Source: Deferribacteres bacterium | GTDB lineage: Bacteria > Zhuqueibacterota > Zhuqueibacteria > Zhuqueibacterales > Geothermadaptataceae | Assembly (NCBI GenBank): GCA_020633675.1 | Contig: JACKDE010000001.1 | Coordinates: 62,001-126,000 of the forward strand | Direction of reading: 5' to 3' | Length of the DNA stretch: 64,000 nucleotides | Shown here: positions 1 to 7,820 of the stretch, in pieces | How the letters are laid out: every line of letters starts with the position of its first letter | Position numbering within the stretch: the first letter of the stretch is position 1 | The notes under the pieces: generated by a model | Databases searched by the model: none | Told to the model about the DNA's origin: nothing | Seen by the model: the letters and a program-made list of their open reading frames with translations, nothing else | Program-made: the position numbers and the translations under genes

Positions 1-620
1 CGCAGCACATCGTCGAGGGCAACGCCGTGCGCTTGCAAGCGTTGTGGGTCGACCAGAACCTGAATTTGCCGGTCGCGCTGGCCCCAAATTGCGACATTGG
101 CCACACCGGGAATCGCCATCAGGCGCGGACGGATGGTCCATTTGGCGATGGTGGTCATGTCGACTTGTGAGAGCTTTTCGGAAGAAATGCCGATTTTCAT
201 CACCCGGCTGGTGGAAGACAGCGGCGATAAAATAACAGGCGGATGAGCAGCGTCCGGCAGGGTCGCGGCAACTTGTGCCAGCCGTTCTTGTACCAGTTGA
301 CGCGCTTTCAGCAAGTCGGTGGATTCTTCAAAATAGAGCACCACCGACGACAAGCCGAGCACCGATTTGGAACGGATTTTTTTGAGCCATGACACACCGT
401 TGAGGGCATTTTCAATCGGAATGCTGACCAGCGCTTCCACTTCGGGCGTTGACAGCCCCGGGGCTTCGGTCTGAATCTCAACCAGTGGCGGCGCAAATTC
501 CGGAAAAACATCGAAAGCCGTGGTACTGAGAATGCGTGAGCCGCCGATCATCGCAATGACCGTCAGCACAACGATCGCCACACGCAGGCGCAGTGAGGTC
601 GATACCAGCCATTGCATCAT
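1..620 (-). CDS. Heavy-metal-type RND efflux pump, N-terminal part (cut by window edge)
   Basis: This is the inner-membrane pump of a CusA/CzcA-like (HME-RND) tripartite exporter, which moves metal ions or other toxic compounds across both membranes using the proton gradient. About 206 residues are present of the roughly 1040 usual for the family. The translation begins MMQWLVSTSLRLRVAIVVL, giving the first transmembrane helix, and continues with FDVFPEFAPPLVEIQTEAPG and PGLSTPEVEALVSIPIENAL, which match the start of the first porter domain of CusA/CzcA. The start ATG overlaps the stop of the adaptor gene as ATGA, so the two are translationally coupled. The remainder lies beyond base 1. Family assignment is firm; the substrate cannot be read from this fragment because the metal-binding methionines and transmembrane acidic residues lie outside it. 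Confidence 0.93.
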   Translation of the reverse strand, partial: MMQWLVSTSLRLRVAIVVLTVIAMIGGSRILSTTAFDVFPEFAPPLVEIQTEAPGLSTPEVEALVSIPIENALNGVSWLKKIRSKSVLGLSSVVLYFEESTDLLKARQLVQERLAQVAATLPDAAHPPVILSPLSSTSRVMKIGISSEKLSQVDMTTIAKWTIRPRLMAIPGVANVAIWGQRDRQIQVLVDPQRLQAHGVALDDVL

Positions 621-1846
621 TTGCCACCTCCGAACTCTGTGCCGAAAATTTCGGCAACACCGGCGGTCACCACTTCGGCGCCGGCTTCCGGACCGCGCGC
701 CAGCAAGGCTAACTCACCAACAACGTACTGCAATTCAATCCGTTGCCGTGTGTAAACCTGCGGCGCTGTTTTCACATAAACCCAGGTGCCACCCTGAATA
801 TCGTACAGAATCGCAGCAACGGGAACCACCAGGCCTTTGCGCTCGGATTGCTGCACCACCGAAACGGCAACCTTTTCGCCGATACGAAATCGCTGTTCAG
901 TGTTTTGCAATTCAAAATAGAGATCGGTCGAAGCAGCGTTGGCGTCGCTGAGTGTCGGCCCTTGCACCGGCTGTGCTTCGAAGGCCGCTCCATCTTTTGC
1001 CGCGCCAAAAGAACTGATGCGGGCGGGCTGCTGGCGGTCGACACTGGACAGGTCGCCGACGTAAACGGGCGTCCGCACCCAGACCGGATTCTGACTGGCG
1101 ATTTGGAACAACGCGGTGCCGGCGGCGACATTCTGCCGGGGCGCGACATCGATATGCTGCACAACCCCGTCGAACGGTGCTGCCAGCGCCATGGTGCTGT
1201 GCGCGATGATGTCTGAGTCCGGATTATGGCTGTTGCTGAGCTGCAAGCGTGCTTCGGCAGACTTGTAGGCGGCCTCTGCAATCGCCAGCTCGGCTTGTGC
1301 TTCCTGCAAGGCTTTTTCGCTGCCAGCTTTGTCCTGCAGCAACTGCCTGGCGCGCTCCGCCTTGGCGAGAGTGACCCGATACTGGGTCTTTTTGAGCGCC
1401 ACTTCTTCGGGAGCGCCGATAAAATCCTGGCCTGCCGGCAGCGGCAACAGACGAAAAACCGCCTGCCCTTTGCGGACAGTCATGCCTGCTTGCGGCTCAG
1501 TGCCATTGGCGGCCAGCACCACCCCGGCCACCGGTGCGGCGATGGTGACCTCGCGGCCCGGAGGCGCGATGATTTCGCCACCGAGCTCGAGTGCACGTGG
1601 CAGTTTGCGCCGCTCGACAATGACCGTCTCAACGCCGAGACGTTGCTCTGCTTGCGGAGAAAGCGTGACAGTGGTAAGCGCCGATTCTTTTACACCATTT
1701 TGTACTTTTGCGGGCGGTGTGTTGCCGGCTGCTGCCTTTGGCTCCTTGCTGCAACTCCAGGTGCTCGCGAGCAGAATGCACAAAGCGAACAGTCCAGCCA
1801 GCTTCCGGAAGATGTGATGCTTGTTCATGTTGTTTGACTCGTCCAT
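617..1846 (-). CDS. RND efflux periplasmic adaptor subunit (HlyD/CusB-like), probable lipoprotein
   Basis: A 409-residue membrane-fusion adaptor that would link the RND pump to the TolC-like outer-membrane protein. The N-terminus is a hydrophobic signal followed by a lipobox-like STWSC, so it is probably a lipoprotein anchored through the Cys near residue 32. The order is typical: a lipoyl/barrel-sandwich half (ITIAAPVAGVVL-like, near 80-105), a coiled-coil hairpin rich in Ala, Lys, Glu and Gln (about 140-205), the second lipoyl half (ALAAPFDGVVQHIDV) and a beta-barrel domain. The first ATG has no clear Shine-Dalgarno; the ATG at residue 7 (base 1828) has GGACGAG about 10 bases upstream and is an equally good start. 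It overlaps the pump gene by 4 bases and lies 15 bases after the EEP gene in the same operon. Confidence 0.92.
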   Translation of the reverse strand: MDESNNMNKHHIFRKLAGLFALCILLASTWSCSKEPKAAAGNTPPAKVQNGVKESALTTVTLSPQAEQRLGVETVIVERRKLPRALELGGEIIAPPGREVTIAAPVAGVVLAANGTEPQAGMTVRKGQAVFRLLPLPAGQDFIGAPEEVALKKTQYRVTLAKAERARQLLQDKAGSEKALQEAQAELAIAEAAYKSAEARLQLSNSHNPDSDIIAHSTMALAAPFDGVVQHIDVAPRQNVAAGTALFQIASQNPVWVRTPVYVGDLSSVDRQQPARISSFGAAKDGAAFEAQPVQGPTLSDANAASTDLYFELQNTEQRFRIGEKVAVSVVQQSERKGLVVPVAAILYDIQGGTWVYVKTAPQVYTRQRIELQYVVGELALLARGPEAGAEVVTAGVAEIFGTEFGGGK

Positions 1847-1861
1847 ATCTGTGTAAGAAAG

Positions 1862-2866
1862 CTAATCCGGATTTGTGGCTAAATCCGGGTTTTCTGTAAT
1901 GTTGACCGTTGCTGAAATGGCACGGTGGTCGGAAAAAGAGGATTGCTTCAAAGTGCAGTCTTGCACTTCAATGAAGGGAGATACCCATATGTGATCGATT
2001 GTCAGCAGCGGGAACGGCGAGGGCCAGGTTTCTGCGAAGCCGTTGCCGCCAGCTTCAAATGCGTGATCGAGATGTTTTCGCAAGCGCTCAAAATGCACGG
2101 ATTGCAGTGGCGTGTTAAAATCGCCCATCACGATCAGCCTTTCCTGCCTGTGCGGCAGAATGATTTTCTCCAATTGCTCAAAGACAACCGCGCGCGAGGT
2201 CGGGGGATCCGCTTTGATATCGATCAACAAAACGGTGAAAAGCTTGCCATCCAGGGAAATTTTGAACAGATGGTAAAACCCGCGCCGGCTGATCGAGCCT
2301 TCTTCCCTGTCGATGATCTTGCCCTTGGTGAGCAGCAGCATCTGTTTGCGCAAAAATTCGACGTGATATTCGGGGAAAGTCTCTTCCCAAATCTTGCGAT
2401 GCCGCCTTTTGATGCCGGATTCGACAATGCCGATGATGTCTGCCTTTTCGCGCTCGATCAATTTGATGACTTCATCTGTCCGTTTTTTCTGGGCGATATT
2501 CCAAAAAAACAGCTTGAGCTGGTCATTGGAGTGCGTCGTCCAGTTGAGGGAGAAACTCTGCAGAGGCCAGGAAATCAGGCAGATCAACGCGAGTACAACA
2601 GCAAGCCTGGCAAGTTGGTGTTGTTTGGTAAAAAAATGAAAAGCTGCAATGACAAATCCGGCCAGCACGAGCATCGGCAACGGGGTTGCATAGTAAATCA
2701 ACGCAAACTCAGCGATACGATCTTTGATCCAAAAATGGGCAAACAGGTTGGTGATATAGAGTGCGCTCAAGAGAACGCCAAGGACCTTAAGGCCTATGCG
2801 CAAGGTCGTCGCTTTAGAAATTTTGTGTCCCGGAGCATGCACACTTTTTGCTTGTGTTTCCTTCAA
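1862..2866 (-). CDS. Membrane-anchored endonuclease/exonuclease/phosphatase (EEP) family protein
   Basis: A 334-residue protein with about three N-terminal transmembrane helices (near 23-45, 55-80 and 85-105) followed by an EEP catalytic domain. Motifs visible are FWNIAQK (the family N/W-N-I start), ADIIGIVESG with the metal-binding Glu, VMGDFNTPL with Asp and Asn, and the terminal TIDHIWVS and SDHRAI. All the usual EEP catalytic positions seem to be kept, so it is probably active on a phosphodiester or phosphomonoester outside or at the membrane; the substrate is unknown. The arrangement resembles the VanJ/YafD-like membrane EEP proteins. The start codon is TTG, overlapping the stop of the TolC-like gene as TTGA, with GGAG just upstream. 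Its place between an outer-membrane channel and the adaptor of an RND system is unusual and suggests a linked function or co-regulation. Confidence 0.85.
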   Translation of the reverse strand: MKETQAKSVHAPGHKISKATTLRIGLKVLGVLLSALYITNLFAHFWIKDRIAEFALIYYATPLPMLVLAGFVIAAFHFFTKQHQLARLAVVLALICLISWPLQSFSLNWTTHSNDQLKLFFWNIAQKKRTDEVIKLIEREKADIIGIVESGIKRRHRKIWEETFPEYHVEFLRKQMLLLTKGKIIDREEGSISRRGFYHLFKISLDGKLFTVLLIDIKADPPTSRAVVFEQLEKIILPHRQERLIVMGDFNTPLQSVHFERLRKHLDHAFEAGGNGFAETWPSPFPLLTIDHIWVSPFIEVQDCTLKQSSFSDHRAISATVNITENPDLATNPD

Positions 2867-4185
2867 TTCTCCACTCTCTCGGCGTAAAAACCAATGCTGC
2901 GCTTGAGCTGGGCTGCGGCCCGGTGCACATTTGCCTGTGCTACCGCTTCCCGCACGCGCGCATCGAGAAGCTGGCGATTGATCTCCAGTACAAAAAGGTA
3001 GGACACCTCACCAACGGCAAAGGCTTTTTGAGCGCGCTCAGCCGCTTTTTTCGCTTCCGGTGCCCACTGCGTATGGCACAGTTCAAATGCCTGGTTTGAG
3101 GCGCGGTAGACGCTGCTGGCCTCTGTCACTTCCAATGCGATGCGTTGTTTGGTGGCCAGATATTGTTGTGCGGCTTGTTGCAGCTGCGCTTTGGCACGTG
3201 CTGTTTTGCCATTATTTTGATTTAAAAACGGCAATTCAATTTGCATGCCCGGCCCCATTTCAAAGCCTTCTTTTCCGGAGCCGTTGACATCCAGCACCGC
3301 CGTCAAATTGAGAATGTTGGCGCGCTCCAAACCGAGCTGTTTGCCGGCTGCTTCCACCGCCAGTTCTGCGGCGCGCAAATCCGGCCGAGAGGCATATGCA
3401 GCGTTCGACAATTCATTCAAAGAAGCTGAGAACGGTTGCCATGCTGCAGTGACTACAGGGGTTAGCGACGCGTCATGCGGTTCAAAGCCCAATAAAGTAG
3501 CAAATCGGGCGCGCGCCGTTTCGGCTTCCTGGGTACGATACACGGCTGCTTCGCGTGCCCGCACCGCCTCGAGTTGCGATGCTGACGCTTCCAATTCGCT
3601 GATCTCGCCCACCCGCAAACGGGTGCCGGCAATGTCGGCGATTTGTTGTTGCAGAAAGGCATTTTCATCCGCAAGCTGTTTGTGCGCCAGCGCCAGGGTG
3701 AAATCGGCGTGCGCGACCATGGCATCGCGGGCGAGATCAAGGCCATGCAGCACCAACTGTTCCGCGACGCGTTCGGCATCGAGCCGGGCCGCTGCTACCC
3801 GGTTTGGGCGCTGCCACAGGATTTCAATCGGCAGGCTCAGGGTCGCTTCAAATTGCTTCGGCCCGACCGGGAACAGCAATGACAGAATCGGATTGCGTAG
3901 TATGCCGGCTTCGATCAAGTCTGCTCGCGCGAACCCAAGCTCGCCTAAATCAGCCTGAAATTGGGCATTGTTCCACAACGCCAGCGCCACGGCTTCGTCT
4001 TCAGAAATGCCGTCGGCTATCAGCACGCCTGCCGGCAATTGGGAAGTGCTATCCGCCTTCACAGGCGCCAGCGAATGGCCTGTGCGCGATGCGAGTGTCG
4101 TTGAAATATCGTTGCGGTCGATTGGCAGGTGTGCGGCACAACCAGCCAGCATGAGCACGGCGAGAAAAAGAATAGAGCGATGCAT
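2863..4185 (-). CDS. TolC-family outer-membrane efflux lipoprotein
   Basis: A 440-residue outer-membrane factor of the tripartite RND exporter. The N-terminus MHRSILFLAVLMLAGCAAH carries an excellent lipobox (LAGC), so it is lipidated like OprM/CusC. The body has the two repeated OEP halves, with long Ala/Gln/Glu-rich helices (residues about 130-220 and 330-430) and characteristic stretches such as NPILSLLFP and RPDLRAAELAVEAAGKQLG. The open frame can also be read from a GTG nine bases further upstream (4194), adding three residues; I prefer ATG at 4185 because it gives a normal signal peptide. It is the first gene of a four-gene minus-strand operon (channel, EEP protein, adaptor, pump) joined by 4-base overlaps or very short gaps. 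Confidence 0.9.
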   Translation of the reverse strand: MHRSILFLAVLMLAGCAAHLPIDRNDISTTLASRTGHSLAPVKADSTSQLPAGVLIADGISEDEAVALALWNNAQFQADLGELGFARADLIEAGILRNPILSLLFPVGPKQFEATLSLPIEILWQRPNRVAAARLDAERVAEQLVLHGLDLARDAMVAHADFTLALAHKQLADENAFLQQQIADIAGTRLRVGEISELEASASQLEAVRAREAAVYRTQEAETARARFATLLGFEPHDASLTPVVTAAWQPFSASLNELSNAAYASRPDLRAAELAVEAAGKQLGLERANILNLTAVLDVNGSGKEGFEMGPGMQIELPFLNQNNGKTARAKAQLQQAAQQYLATKQRIALEVTEASSVYRASNQAFELCHTQWAPEAKKAAERAQKAFAVGEVSYLFVLEINRQLLDARVREAVAQANVHRAAAQLKRSIGFYAERVEN

Positions 4186-4456
4186 TCCGTTCACCAGGAT
4201 GAGTCAAATTGGGAGTTCAGGAAGATATGTATATATGAAAGTAAAAATCGCAAGAAAGTAGCAGCAAGTATATAGGTATGCGCAAAACGAATTTGACCTG
4301 CGATCATTCTTGCGGGATGATGGGTGATGGCGAGCCTATAGAAATGGCAGCGGTTGTAGGGTGCTTTCTGAAAACGCAGAAACTGACTCGATAAACCGAG
4401 TCGGGCATCATCAACTTTTTCCGGCCTCAGAAATTTGGCGTGAAGAATTTTCGCTG

Positions 4457-4486
4457 ACGCGTCTGACAAGACGCGTTTTCTGTTTG
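4457..4486 (+). terminator. Intrinsic-terminator-like hairpin reading rightward
   Basis: An 8-bp perfect stem (ACGCGTCT, loop GACA, AGACGCGT) is followed on the plus strand by TTTTCTGTTT. It has terminator form for rightward transcription, yet no plus-strand gene precedes it. It could end a small RNA starting somewhere after 4290, or be a chance structure. Confidence 0.4.
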
Positions 4487-4559
4487 AGCGCAGCGGATAC
4501 TAACGCGGCAAAAAGCAGCGCTGAATATTTAGCCAAATTTCGTCAGCCGTGATTTTTTG

Positions 4560-4585
4560 CTTCTTTTTGATCTAACAAAAAGAAG
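4560..4585. repeat. Perfect 10-bp inverted repeat 35 bases after the HEAT operon
   Basis: CTTCTTTTTG and CAAAAAGAAG flank a 6-base loop. It lies 35 bases beyond the stop of the last gene of the sigma/HEAT operon. It may be the 3' end of that transcript, but the usual run of T after the stem is absent on either strand. Confidence 0.4.
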
Positions 4586-4619
4586 GGGGTGACCTTGTTC
4601 AAAATGTCAATGGCATCCC

Positions 4620-5987
4620 TTACTTTGCCAGCACCTCTTTATAAAACTCCAGCGCTTTTTCGTCGTCGGTTTGCGACAGCCAAAAGATGGCTTTTTTGCG
4701 CACTTTCGGGTTTTTGTGTGTGCGTGCAATGTCGATCAGCATTTTCGCGACTTCCTGCTTGTCGCGGTGCTGGGTGAGCGCAAAGACAGCCTGGTTCTGA
4801 ATTTCGGTATCGCTGTCATCATCGACGATGCCGCGCAGCGTTTGCAGGGTCTTTTTGCCGGCGATTTGCCCGAGCCAGAAGATCGCTTGTTTGCGCACCT
4901 CGCGGCTTGCATCGCTTTCGGCGATGCCGATCAGAATGCCCGGCGCCCGCTCGCTGCGGTGCTGGCTGATCGAAAAAATGATCTTTTTCTGCAAGTTGGT
5001 GCTTTTGGTATCGCGAAACAGTTTTTCGAGCTCGCGCAGGTTGTCGGGATTGTCGCTCTGCCCGAGCCAGAAAATCGCCTTTTCGCGCACGTTCTCATCC
5101 GCGTTGCTGCGGGCGATTTCCACCAGCTTGGCGGTGGCTTTGGGGCTATGGTGCTGGCTAAAGGCAAAGACGATTTCTTCCTGGATTTTGTGGTCCTTGG
5201 CGCGTGCAAACAGGCCTTCCAGTGCGGCAAAGCTTTCATCGGAGTGGATTTGGCCAAGCCAGAACGGCGCCTTCTTTTGCAGCTCGCGTTCGCTATCGTT
5301 CTCTGCAATTTTCACTAAAAATGGCACCACCCGCGATGATGCGTGCAGGCTGGCCAGAAACAGTGCCGGTTTGCGCAACTGCATGTCCTGCCTGCGATCT
5401 TCCACCAGTCCGCGCATATAGTCAAAGCTCTGTTCGGTAGCAACTTGGCCGAGCCAGTAGACCGGAGCCTCATCCAAGTGCCCGATATGGGCAAAATCGA
5501 TAAAGGCAACCTGTTCAATAGCGTTTTTGCCGGCGTTAAACAAAAGGTATACTGCGTAGTCCGCTGCGCTATAGGAAAACTCTTTCCGGCGTTTTTCGAG
5601 ATAGGCTTTCGACGCTTCCTCGCCCATTTCCGCCAGCGCCCGGTGCACACTGGTTTCGAGATCATCATCTTCGACATCCCACATCCAGTGACTGTCGCCT
5701 GAAAAGAAGCTGATGCCGCCATTTTTATGGATGAGCACGCGGCGCTCGCTGAAGTCGAAGCTGCTGTGCAGATCGAACTGATAGCCAACCCAGTATGTTT
5801 TGCCGGTGGCGCGAGCCTGGCGTGCAGCTTCGGCAAGCCCTGCCTGCAATGTGGCTTGGCCGCTGATGCGGATGAAGTCCTGCGGGACAGCTTGCGTTTG
5901 CGCAAACATCTTTGGTGCGCATATCAGAAGCGCCAGGAACAATGCATTTCTGATTGTTAACAGAGTTGATTCATTTTGGTTTTTCAT
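4620..5987 (-). CDS. Exported HEAT-repeat protein (shorter of a pair)
   Basis: A 455-residue protein with a signal peptide (cleavage expected after APKMFAQ) and a long run of HEAT-type helical repeats in the C-terminal half. Repeats alternate between a 'KKAIFWLGQ' form and an 'IFSISQH' form; at DNA level the equivalent positions recur every 192-195 bases (near 4677, 4872, 5064, 5256 and 5451). The N-terminal 150 residues contain HKNGGISFFSGDSHWMWDVEDDD, shown here only as FFSGDSHWMWDVEDDD, and are unrelated to the repeats. The ATG at 5987 was chosen because AAAGGA lies 6 bases upstream and a signal peptide follows; an in-frame upstream start would add 21 residues without such features. It is the last gene of the ECF sigma operon, 75 bases after its longer paralogue. 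HEAT repeats bind proteins; partner and role are unknown. A periplasmic location is inferred. Confidence 0.82.
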   Translation of the reverse strand: MKNQNESTLLTIRNALFLALLICAPKMFAQTQAVPQDFIRISGQATLQAGLAEAARQARATGKTYWVGYQFDLHSSFDFSERRVLIHKNGGISFFSGDSHWMWDVEDDDLETSVHRALAEMGEEASKAYLEKRRKEFSYSAADYAVYLLFNAGKNAIEQVAFIDFAHIGHLDEAPVYWLGQVATEQSFDYMRGLVEDRRQDMQLRKPALFLASLHASSRVVPFLVKIAENDSERELQKKAPFWLGQIHSDESFAALEGLFARAKDHKIQEEIVFAFSQHHSPKATAKLVEIARSNADENVREKAIFWLGQSDNPDNLRELEKLFRDTKSTNLQKKIIFSISQHRSERAPGILIGIAESDASREVRKQAIFWLGQIAGKKTLQTLRGIVDDDSDTEIQNQAVFALTQHRDKQEVAKMLIDIARTHKNPKVRKKAIFWLSQTDDEKALEFYKEVLAK

Positions 5988-6061
5988 GATCAATCCTTTG
6001 CTGCAAAAATATAATAAAACGGTAGGGGCGATTCGCCGAATCGCCCCCACAAATCAGCCGA

Positions 6062-7768
6062 TTATTGGTTCAAAATATCCAGCAAGGCTTCGCGGGCGCG
6101 GCTGTTATTGGACTGGCCGAGCCAGAAGATCGCCTGCTTGCGCGCTTCGGTCGATTCGCCGCTTTTGGCAATTTTGATCAGAAAATCGATGCCGGCGTCA
6201 GAGTTGGTTTGGCTGACCGAAAAAATCACCTTCTTTTTGGCGCTGGCATTGGCCGTTGCGTTATAAATTTTGATGAGTTGCGGCATGCTGGCAGCACCAC
6301 CCTGCTGTCCGAGCCAGAAAATCGCTTCTTCCTGGCTGGCGCCATTTTCATCGTTGCTGGCGATTTGTTCGAGCTTGGTGCGTGCGTCGGCGGTATTGAT
6401 TTGGCCGAGCGAGAAAATGACCTTTTTGCGCACATCGCGATCCTGCGATTTGCCGAAAATCTCCATCAGCGGTTCGATCGCCTCCGCACCGGCTTGCTGT
6501 CCGAGCCAGAAAATCGCTTCCTGTTGGATTTTCGGGTCGGTTTCGTTCATGGCGATATCTTTAAGATTTTTAGCGGCCTGCGCACCACCGATTTGCGACA
6601 AGCTGAACACTGCTTTTTTCTTGGCCGCTTGATTTTTAGTACTGCGCAAAATCTCCATCAGTGTCGGCACTGCGCTTTGCCCGGCTTGCTGTCCGAGCCA
6701 GAAAATCGCTTCGGTCTGTGCTTCCGGTTCGGCGTCGTTCATGGCCATTTCTTTTAGGATTTGCGCCGATTTTTCGCCTGATACCTGGCTGACCGTAAAC
6801 ACGATTTTTTTACGTGCCGAAGCATTTTGAGTGCTCTTGTAAATAGCCATCAGATCATCGAGCGCGGTGGCGCGGCCTTGCTGTCCGAGCCAGAAAATGG
6901 CTTCTGACTGCTCTTTCGGATTGGAGTCGTTGCGAGCAATTTCCAACAACTTGGCACTGGCCTGCTCACCACCGATTTGGCTGATCGAGAAGATCACTTT
7001 CTTGCGAATATCGCTATCCTGGCTGGCGGAATAAATCTTCATGAGCGGATTGAGTGCGCCTTGCCCACCCTGCTGTCCGAGCCAGAAAATCGCCTCTTTT
7101 TGCGATGCGGGATCAGCGCCGTTTTGCGCGTAGGTTTCCAAAACCGCGAGCGCTTCCGGGCTGCCGATCTGGCCGATGGCAAACAAGGCTTTTTTCTTCA
7201 GCCGGGTGCTGCCTTCTTTATTAAGCACGTTCTCCAAAATCGGCAAGGCTTCATTGCTGTTAAGCTGCGCCAACGCGGTGACCGCCTCCAGTTGCACATC
7301 GAAATCATCGTCCTGCCCTGATTCTTTCAGGTAGATTTTGTACTGCTCGTTGCCGGCGCGATAGAGTTGTTGTGCCAGTCGCACCATGCTGGATTTGGCG
7401 TTGTTGGCGTAGCTGCTCTCCGGAAATTTTTCCAGAAAATCCTGATATTCCTTGAAAGCTGTCTCACCGTTTGCACCGGCACGTTCGATGCTGTAGGCCA
7501 GCCAAAAAGCCGCGTCATCCCGGTAGGCGCTTTTCGGATATTTCCCCAAAATGGCACGGAATGCGGTGATGGCTTGCTGGTATTTTTCGTCATAAAAGAG
7601 TGCGCGGGCTGCCTTGTAATCCTTGTATGCCGGGTCTGTTTGCAGCTCTTCCGGGAAAAAAGACCAGGAGAATGCAGACTCTGCTTCGATGGCTTGCATC
7701 GATGGCGTGCTGGTAAAAGCCAGGCTTGCCAGCGCCGCAATGATGAGTGTTTTCGAGAACCGTTTCAT
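6062..7768 (-). CDS. Exported protein with TPR-like N-terminus and highly regular HEAT repeats
   Basis: A 568-residue exported protein. After a signal peptide ending near SMQA, residues about 35-120 form a YbgF/TPR-like section (AFRAILGKYPKSAYRDDAAF, then YQDFLEKFPESSYA). The rest is a solenoid of about a dozen HEAT units in which an 'EAIFWLGQQ' unit alternates with a 'KKVIFSISQIGG' unit. The combined unit is exactly 64 codons: the matching DNA word recurs at 6119, 6311, 6503, 6695, 6887 and 7079. The ATG at 7768 has GGAGCG 7 bases upstream; a start 12 bases earlier is possible. It follows the anti-sigma gene by 52 bases and precedes a shorter paralogue. I infer a periplasmic scaffold made under control of the sigma factor. 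The function is not known. Confidence 0.85.
   Translation of the reverse strand: MKRFSKTLIIAALASLAFTSTPSMQAIEAESAFSWSFFPEELQTDPAYKDYKAARALFYDEKYQQAITAFRAILGKYPKSAYRDDAAFWLAYSIERAGANGETAFKEYQDFLEKFPESSYANNAKSSMVRLAQQLYRAGNEQYKIYLKESGQDDDFDVQLEAVTALAQLNSNEALPILENVLNKEGSTRLKKKALFAIGQIGSPEALAVLETYAQNGADPASQKEAIFWLGQQGGQGALNPLMKIYSASQDSDIRKKVIFSISQIGGEQASAKLLEIARNDSNPKEQSEAIFWLGQQGRATALDDLMAIYKSTQNASARKKIVFTVSQVSGEKSAQILKEMAMNDAEPEAQTEAIFWLGQQAGQSAVPTLMEILRSTKNQAAKKKAVFSLSQIGGAQAAKNLKDIAMNETDPKIQQEAIFWLGQQAGAEAIEPLMEIFGKSQDRDVRKKVIFSLGQINTADARTKLEQIASNDENGASQEEAIFWLGQQGGAASMPQLIKIYNATANASAKKKVIFSVSQTNSDAGIDFLIKIAKSGESTEARKQAIFWLGQSNNSRAREALLDILNQ
6111..7090 (-). repeat. Six tandem copies of a 192-bp coding repeat
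   Basis: The plus-strand word GAGCCAG starts at 6119, 6311, 6503, 6695, 6887 and 7079, exactly 192 bases apart each time, followed by near-identical sequence encoding IFWLGQ. The period is a pair of HEAT repeats of 64 codons. The lack of any length drift points to recent unit duplication or gene conversion. Confidence 0.9.
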
Positions 7769-7820
7769 TTTTCGCTCCATGTATTGGCGGTGTATGATTT
7801 TTTATTTTCGTTGCTTGTAC

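Larger units (their letters stand above)
4186..4619. other. Intergenic region with three perfect hairpins, no convincing gene
   Basis: The 434 bases lie upstream of the minus-strand efflux operon and downstream of the HEAT-repeat operon. No open frame here has a ribosome-binding site or recognisable protein. Three perfect inverted repeats are present: 4385-4402 (6-bp stem, loop ATAAAC), 4457-4476 (8-bp stem ACGCGTCT/AGACGCGT) and 4560-4585 (10-bp AT-rich stem). The promoter of the efflux operon should lie in the AT-rich part 4200-4290; several TATA-like hexamers are present there but none is decisive. Confidence 0.6.

Noticed and set aside
1925..2887. 320-codon plus-strand open frame opposite the EEP gene
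   Set aside because: It runs antisense to a gene with clear EEP motifs and shows no domain or ribosome-binding site; it is a shadow.
4191..4469. 92-codon minus-strand frame ahead of the TolC-like gene
   Set aside because: Composition is unlike a protein and it occupies the expected promoter and hairpin region.
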